Source: Cristatella mucedo
Lineage: Eukaryota; Bryozoa; Phylactolaemata; Cristatellidae
DNA length: 64,000 nucleotides
Reading direction: 5' to 3'
Assembly (NCBI GenBank): GCA_009760855.2
Contig: WPIO01000007.1
Location: 10,666,001-10,730,000, forward strand
Positions within the stretch are counted from its first letter, which is position 1, and each line of letters begins with the position of its first letter. The notes under the pieces are model-generated. The model did no database searches and was not told the origin of the DNA. It was given only the letters and a program-made list of their open reading frames with translations. This document shows positions 58,011-64,000 of the stretch, in pieces. Both the position numbers and the translations under genes were made by a program.

Positions 58011-58214
58011 ATAAAATTTACTACTTTTTTCTCCGCACTGCACGAGGAAAAGAAAAGAACGTATTGCAAATAGTTGGGCGTCATTTGGAAGCACGTCTGT
58101 ACTCGGCTTCTTAAACAGTGAGGACTGAATAATAGGATGCGGACTGCCAAAATTCCTGTTGTCACTTAAGGTCAATGCTTAGCCAAATAGCAAAATCTTA
58201 GATACGGTCCAGGT

Positions 58215-58370
58215 CACGACAGTCCGTGTCCATGGAGCTCGCACTTCACGACCGAGGTCGTGGGTTCGAATCCTAAAGTGGGCGATCCTTTATTGCCAAC
58301 TGCAATCGGTGGTGAGTGCCGTTAAGGCTCTTCAGCCGCTATACAAATGAGCTGTTAAATAAGCTACTAT
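58215..58370 (+). mobile_element. SINE family II copy
   Basis: CACTTCACGACCGAGGTCGT, GGGTTCGAATCC (exact box B), AGTGGGCGATCCTTTATTGC, a body with CAATCGGTGGTG, and a tail GCTCTTCAGCCGCTATACA then GAGCTGTTAAATAAGCTAC. Confidence 0.82.
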
Positions 58371-58589
58371 ATTGCTATTGCTATTTTTTATGGCACGCGA
58401 CCTCTTATCTGTTCTGCAGTCAAAATCAGAAATGTTTTGATTTTACTTAAAATTTAAAGTTTTGTGAACTGGTTACTGTTTTGTAATACCAACTATGGTA
58501 CTGATAAGATGCACCTGGCTTTTTAAATTTTCCTTCACAATCTACTTATAAATTAAAACTTCCTCGATTAACCCCCTAAGCAAACATTG

Positions 58590-60185
58590 CTTGGTGATGT
58601 CATTGCTGAACGATTCCAGGACGAAGACGAAATTGGCATCCACTATTTCCGACAGAGACCAGGTTCTTGATAAACGTGACCTATGCAAGCTGCGGTAAAG
58701 GCTATAGCTCACCAAAGGTTAAAATTGCTGAGCAGGTCATTTAAACGGTACCTGCCATCTTGAAAGCGCTACGTATATCCAGCGTCAGCCATGGCATACA
58801 ATTCAAAGTTCGACGCTACATAGCACAACTCAATTTCCTAGCTCGAACCCTAACTGACTGCATAACTTATTGACAACTACGCGAGTCTCGCTTGTTATGG
58901 CGTCAAGCCATAGCTTAAGACATACCGGTTCCTAGTCGTTGTAATTCAGGAACCACAAAGAATATCTAGGCTTATATAAGTTATATAAAAGTTATAATCG
59001 GACCTTCGCAGCATGGCGATTTCCAGCGTTTCATTATGCTTGCTAGCAAATGGATGACAGCGAGTTGAGCGCTTTGATATTCAAATTGACGATGTGTTAT
59101 TACGACGCTTACACTTGGCATCGAGGAAGTAGCGCGCCTGAAACTTGGATGTGAGGCATTGGGCAATATCAATAAAGGCGGTAGATGATTTTGCAACATT
59201 CTTACACGAAAGCTGTACCTATGGTGGTAGCCTCCGATGGAATTGAGGCTACATGAAAGGACTTGCCCTACTGGTAATGGATATAAAGTGAAGTACCTGA
59301 GGTTTGTAATCGAATATACGTTACCCTGTATAGACCGGCAGGTTTTTACCGGCATCAGATATACAGCAAAGATTTAAAGCAGATAGAATGGCACGCTGCA
59401 CACCGAGGACGACGAACAGCCTCCAAGCAAGATAAATGTCTCTGGACCCAACTTGCTTAGCAAATAACACCAGATAGGTTTGGACTATTTATTTTTGGCT
59501 GTCAGTTGATAAAAGACAAACTTACTCTACGGCTTCTGGTATCATGGAAAGACATGGCGAGGCCGACGAATGAGAGCTTTTTCAACATTAATCTGGGACG
59601 GCTCTCATGTCGATGTGGATAACCTCTTGGCGTCGCTCAGCCTGGTGAACGATTGCAGAAACACCAAGATCGGCTCGGTGGACACCATGTACACGATACT
59701 CATATAAGAAAAACTGCCTCTTTGTATCACGTCAGAGGAGCCTTTACGCAATCACCACCGCTTGCAGTGGCAATATTGGATCGCTCACGGCAGGATTCGG
59801 ACCAACAACCAAGGTTGTGAAAACCAATCGCCTTACCTAGTGTGCCATCACTCTACCGGTGTACCCGCAAAATCTGTCGATCAACATTGCGGTACTGAGC
59901 TCTCTACACAGCTCTGGGGCAGCAAATAGTGACAATAAGGTTGCAGAAATCAATCGCACTTATCAAAAGCTAAATTTGAGGTGGACTCTCTGGCTGGATG
60001 GTTATGAAATACACCATCTAAGCCGAAGCATCTCGAAGAGGCCCAATCCATATCTGACAATAAGTATTTGAAGGTGCTTTTTCTACAAGAAATTCTACAG
60101 GGAAATTTCGCAGCTTTGCAGCCTTATCTGCTGGCCGTCGACAGATACTATCCTGAACAGACAGCGTCCTACTACCTAGGCTGAG
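58590..60185 (+). pseudogene. Decayed protein-like stretch, family unknown
   Basis: Short readable pieces occur on the plus strand in shifting frames, broken by stops and by a SINE II insertion at 59.71-59.86 kb. The longest is the last (to a TGA near 60,183), a hydrophobic and Tyr-rich stretch of about 55 codons; another of about 40 codons ends near 59,707. The pieces have protein-like composition but contain no domain I can name. It could be a decayed transposon gene or old host gene copy, or belong with the GC-rich block on its left. Confidence 0.3.
59712..59860 (-). mobile_element. SINE family II copy
   Basis: Reversed body (AATCACCACCGCTTGCAGTGG), box B (GGCAGGATTCGGACC) and the head CTTACCTAGTGTGCCATCA. 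It interrupts the decayed stretch at 58.6-60.2 kb. Confidence 0.75.
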
Positions 60186-60321
60186 ACCGGTTAGCCTGGT
60201 AAGACAGAACTATCGCTGGTTGTGCTCGATCTAACAGATTGCACCAAGCTGTCCAATGCTGTTCTGGGGAGCCTCGAACCATATCCATTGCTGTTGGTTA
60301 AGGGAGCCGGCATAGCCTTTT

Positions 60322-60460
60322 GACAATAATAATAATAATAATGCACTTGATAAAGTGCCCTCAGAGAACTCAATCTCTCTTTAGGCGCTTTACAGTTGAT
60401 GCAAAGGGAAATGCATTTGAATGGTGAGTAATATCATGCTTGATAAACAAAAGCAATAGT
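60322..60460 (-). mobile_element. L2 3' end fragment
   Basis: AATAATAATAATAATAATGCACTTG then AGTGCCCTCAGAGAACTCAATC and GGCGCTTTACAG, followed by the ATGGTGAGTAATATCATGC region seen in other copies. Confidence 0.75.
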
Positions 60461-61972
60461 TTATAAAAAAAAAGAGTGCTTGGTAAACTACGGCTGATAG
60501 TAAAAGAGCAGGATTTTTAGCCGGTTTGTATGGCTGCAAGAGCCCATTCGTGTAGGACGACCAAGGTAGATGGTGATTTAAAAATATTGTAATGTTTTCT
60601 CATGTCGTTAGAGCCCATTTAAAGAAAACTGAACAAACTTGACAGCCATGCTTCATAATAATTTATTACTAAGTCAATTGTCACATCTTTTCTTTGGCAA
60701 ATAACCTTAACTTTATAAGATTCTGAGACCAATCTAGAAGCCCTACCTGGAGTTCATGGTAGAGGCTTGATTGAATTTTTTGCAAGCTTCAATACAACAG
60801 GGTGAAAAACAATCACAGAAAAAAAACATTTCTGTGAACTAGATAATCTGCCATGGATGATGCAAGAACGAAGCAACGACAAAACACTTGATTGTCAATT
60901 AAAGGATTATTACAACTTGTAAGATGTCGGCATGGTCTCGGTAACCTTTGAACAACTGAGATAATTGCACCAGGGTTGTTTATTTAATGGGAATGGCAAC
61001 TGAGGCACAACACACATCCCATGCAATCATGTACAAGAAGATGGCTAACAAGTGCTAGATTACAAATAATACAATCAGGTCACAAACACATTAGTAAACC
61101 AAGGAATAATCACAAGCTAAGCGAACAGCTAGACTGCTGAAAACGATCGACAAAAGAGAAAAAAGAACGATATAATCATGTCCCTATTCAATCTGACAAG
61201 TGAGATCACAGGGTTACGTACTCACATAGTGAGCAATAACACTCCAAGTGAATGCCTCGACTTAATTGTCACCAAAGTTGTCTTCGGAAGTGCTCGGGGA
61301 AGCACAATTTAAACTCGCATTCCGGGTATATCGCATCTCTGCAGAAGCTCATCAACATGCTGCCGATGGCTGAAGCTTGAAGTCGGAAGGGGGGGCAGGT
61401 TAACACTAGTTCTGACTAGTCAGGTGCTTGAGCATCATGCACCTTGCATCGAGTCTCGGGCAATTTATGCTCTGCTATTGCAACGGTGACTTGATGGTAA
61501 GCTTCTGACAGAATTTCATAAGCAATGCTCCACGGTCTGCATCAAGTTACTCATTCGTGTGTATTCAAGCATCATTTCGTCACTTACGAGCACTTTTGCA
61601 ATCCTCTGCTCTGGGCAACTCGGCCTCTATACGGTGTTCAGGACCGATGCTTCTTCAGATAGCCTGGCAAAACGCAAACACCCTCGGGCCACTTCTAGGC
61701 ACTAGGTTCGAACGCGTTCTGCAGGGGGTGCCAAAGACCGGTTACACGGCCATGCAGGCTGGGCAATGCGGATAATTTCTGCTACTGCTGTATACGGAAC
61801 GACATCTTCTTCCAACATGCTGCTCATGGGACTACTATGAGTACACAGCGAGAGCAGAGCAACGTCCGGCAAGAAATGTTAAGGCAAGGCCGGGTAAGGC
61901 ACTGCACCAAGCACCGGTCCGGGGTCGTCGAAGAAATCGACGGAAGTGACAAACCTGCATCCTCTTACACGA
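60461..61972. other. 3' flank of RBCK1 copy B
   Basis: AT-rich DNA with no recognised gene. It should contain the 3' UTR of copy B; a minus-strand ATTAAATAAAC near 60,985 is a possible but distant poly(A) signal. Confidence 0.4.
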
Positions 61973-62053
61973 TCAATGACAGTTCCTACATCTGCGATCA
62001 CACTTCTTTCCGTTATGGTTACATTGGCAGCCGCCTGTCGTGTCACCAAGTCC
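61973..62053 (-). CDS. RBCK1: RBCK1 copy B, terminal exon
   Basis: Acceptor GCATTCCAG|GGA after 62,054, phase 0, reading GLGDTTGGCQCNHNGKKC, then DRRCRNCH and TGA at 61,975-61,973. This is the HOIL-1 C-terminal tail (GPGDTSGGC-x-C ... C-x3-C-x2-CH). It is one codon longer than the copy A exon and differs in about half of the residues, but all Cys/His ligands are kept. Together with the RING2 exon at 63.7 kb it shows that a second RBCK1 gene runs in from the right. Confidence 0.92.
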   Translation of the reverse strand, partial: GLGDTTGGCQCNHNGKKCDRRCRNCH

Positions 62054-63632
62054 CTGGAATGCAATCGGCAACATCAAATATGGCACAAAATCAAGGCAAC
62101 CAATTTAATCTAATCTAAAGGAACAATGTACAAACCTTGAGTTTTACGGCACAAGCAAGCAATGAGCTTCGTTCCCTGCACAGATCAGGAACAATGGTAA
62201 GCGACAGATGCTTGGAGTAAAAATGAGGCCATGAATACAGCTGGCAGCGGTAGTCAAGCCATTTTGTGGGTGTATGAAAGTTAGCAATATCAAATAATTA
62301 TTATTAGCTGTTGTGCATGGTTTGTGTGTCACGTGACTGCAGGCTACTGCCCCAGCAAATAACCAAACTTTAGCAGAGGCAAGAATGTTGGCCACTTCAA
62401 AATTGACTAGTTCCATCTGACTTTAGTCTTCCGAGTCAGAGGTCCAAGCTTCAGTTGCACGGCACGCCTGGTATGACAGCCAGCTCTTTGCATTATTTCT
62501 GCTTGTCATTTGCTGCTCTACTTCCCGAGGACCCTGGTGGGCCCACTGGAAAGCAGCGAAATTAATATCAGTATCGGCAGCAGTAAGAACATGCCACTGC
62601 AAGGGCACCCCACCAATGATCTCTGTGAAGAAGCACAAGTCTTAGGTATTCGAACGCTACATGCACCTGCACTCTGCCATACATGCCTGCGCAGGTCCAC
62701 ATGCAGAAGGAGTAATTACTTGTGTCTAGTTAGCTGTTTGTAGTTCAAGCAAATCTTCAAACACTTGGCTAAATAACACTCATGGCGTTCGGCCATATGC
62801 TTAGATGTTTAAGGCAAGCCAGCAAAACAAGACACAGGCAAAATTGTGCATGGAATGAATAAGCAAAGTAAAACTGCTCTTGGTAAGCCAAACGAGGAAT
62901 ATTGCCAGCAGCTTCGAAGGTCATTATCTCGCAGGCAAACCAATTCCCGAGTAGTGAGCACAGGCAAGCAAGTTCTTTCTCAGCAAGTTGGTGAGCGCTG
63001 CATTGCAGCTGGCTGTGGCCATTAGGAAAGCGAAAAATAAACTAGGTTGCAATGCTGGTCACGTAACCGGCAAGTGATGACTGGTGGCTTTTTACTGCGC
63101 TGCAGCAGCTGAGGAGCCGTCCAGGTATTAGATTGCTGAAAATGGCAGCTAAGGAGAAGGGAGAAACCGAGGCCGACTGCTTGCCATGAAAACAGTACAT
63201 AGACTTTGTGCACACAAAAGTGACTGCACCAATGGGCCATTGATACGGAGAGAGATCTGAGCTCAGTCTCAAGCAGCTCGACGGAGGCGCTTCGAATGGT
63301 CCAGCTAAGCGCTGATCGCTATCACAATGGCACTGCAGCGCAGCATCTCGGACAAGCGGACGTCCACACACAAAAAACACGCTGGCACGCGGATTCACCC
63401 CGGCTGCTTGCCTGCCTGCACGACACGATGCGCCACAGCTGCCAACCCGGTCGCATGTGGGGCACGAAGAGAAAGGCGCAGCGCAGCTAACGAAAAAAAG
63501 GAGCAAACTTGGTCGGCAAGCACCTGAAGTCGGAGGCACGAGCGAAGCACGTGGCATCAGGGCGAAATGCACCACTGGGACTGGCGACCAGCAGCTGCGC
63601 CCAAGGCGGAACAAAAAAGCGTGCTTGCTCAC
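62054..63632 (-). other. Last intron of RBCK1 copy B
   Basis: 1.58 kb from GTGAGC to ATTCCAG, with no mobile element recognised. The homologous intron of copy A is 5.6 kb, longer mainly because of L2 and GA insertions. Confidence 0.8.
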
Positions 63633-63776
63633 CTTGGGGCCCCATCGTGGCATTTTCCTGACCCAGCATACTTCCATCTTGCAGACGGAACACTTGATCC
63701 AGTCGCAGCCGTCCTTCTTTTGAAGCACGATCTGGCAGCCGGGGCACCTCATTGCCCGCTTCCTTTCAATGAGCTT
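63633..63776 (-). CDS. RBCK1: RBCK1 copy B, RING2 exon
   Basis: Acceptor GCGCTGCTGTAG|AAG after 63,777 and donor CCCCAAG|GTGAGC at 63,632, 48 codons, phase 0-0, the same length and phases as the copy A RING2 exon. It encodes [19 protein letters not shown], then [12 protein letters not shown] and PRWGPK. All zinc-binding Cys and the catalytic Cys (exon residue 24) are present, and CDWIKC is closer to the vertebrate CDWIRC than copy A. The IBR, RING1, NZF and ubiquitin-like exons should lie to the right of the window. Confidence 0.94.
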
Positions 63777-64000
63777 CTACAGCAGCGCCCACGTAGGACT
63801 CGCCGCTTGCACAAGTCTGCCACGTGCAGCACGGGCGAGGGCACACTAATCGACAAATATAGCGAATATAGCAGCATGCGCCGAAGAAGGAAAGCAATGC
63901 TGCAACGATTGCGAGTCACGATGCCCTCGGGCAAGGTCGGGCATGGTGGGAGGCTTGACACTCCCCTTCCTCCTTCCACTGCCCACGAGGCTGTAGCCCA
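63777..64000 (-). other. RBCK1 copy B intron, cut by the right edge
   Basis: Upstream intron of the copy B RING2 exon. GC-moderate, with no exon seen in the 224 bases available. Confidence 0.6.

Noticed and set aside
37795-58370. Possible genuine tRNA genes (box A and box B present)
   Set aside because: No complete cloverleaf; the heads are followed by repeated bodies and tails and recur several times, so they are SINEs.
63042-63752. 236-codon minus-strand open frame starting in RING2
   Set aside because: Only the first 44 or so residues are RBCK1; after the donor at 63,632 it reads through the intron.

Overview
This is a 64 kb stretch of animal nuclear DNA. The coding signal lies in short, intron-separated exons with GT/AG boundaries. 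The rest is dominated by decayed L2-type non-LTR retrotransposons, two tRNA-derived SINE families, and long CA/CT/GA/TA microsatellites. The protein families and the L2-plus-SINE landscape suggest an invertebrate metazoan; I cannot name the species.

Left part (1-15.8 kb): four consecutive N-terminal coding exons of PCIF1/CAPAM, the cap-adjacent adenosine N6-methyltransferase, on the minus strand. They start with a WW domain at 15.7 kb and end at 5.08 kb. The catalytic part of the gene is not visible and should lie beyond the left edge. Its introns carry nested L2 copies and microsatellites.

Middle-left (21.3-22.4 kb): an intronless 205-codon gene on the plus strand, ATPSCKMT (FAM173B), the mitochondrial ATP synthase subunit c lysine methyltransferase. 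A CpG-rich stretch precedes it and could serve both it and PCIF1, which are divergently oriented.

Centre (26.1-42.6 kb): a minus-strand RBCK1/HOIL-1 gene (copy A). It can be read without a phase break from an NZF zinc finger through RING1, IBR, RING2 and the C-terminal GDTSGG/Cys-His tail to a stop at 26,089. A further phase-compatible exon upstream encodes a second NZF-like finger. I found no ubiquitin-like domain exon.

Right (45-64 kb): mostly mobile DNA, including the best-preserved L2 (50-51.4 kb), a hAT transposase remnant split by an L2 with a visible 7-bp target duplication, a GC-rich block with unidentified reading frames (55.2-58 kb), and a decayed protein-like stretch (58.6-60.2 kb). 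At the edge are the last two exons of a second RBCK1 gene (copy B), in the same orientation. The window therefore holds a tandem RBCK1 duplication.

The genes do not form one pathway: they are an RNA-cap methyltransferase, a mitochondrial methyltransferase and two RBR ubiquitin ligases. The most notable observations are the HOIL-1 tandem pair with a possible double-NZF copy, the shared 3' tail of the L2 and one SINE family, the unidentified GC-rich block, and the 16-bp direct repeat around the intronless ATPSCKMT gene.
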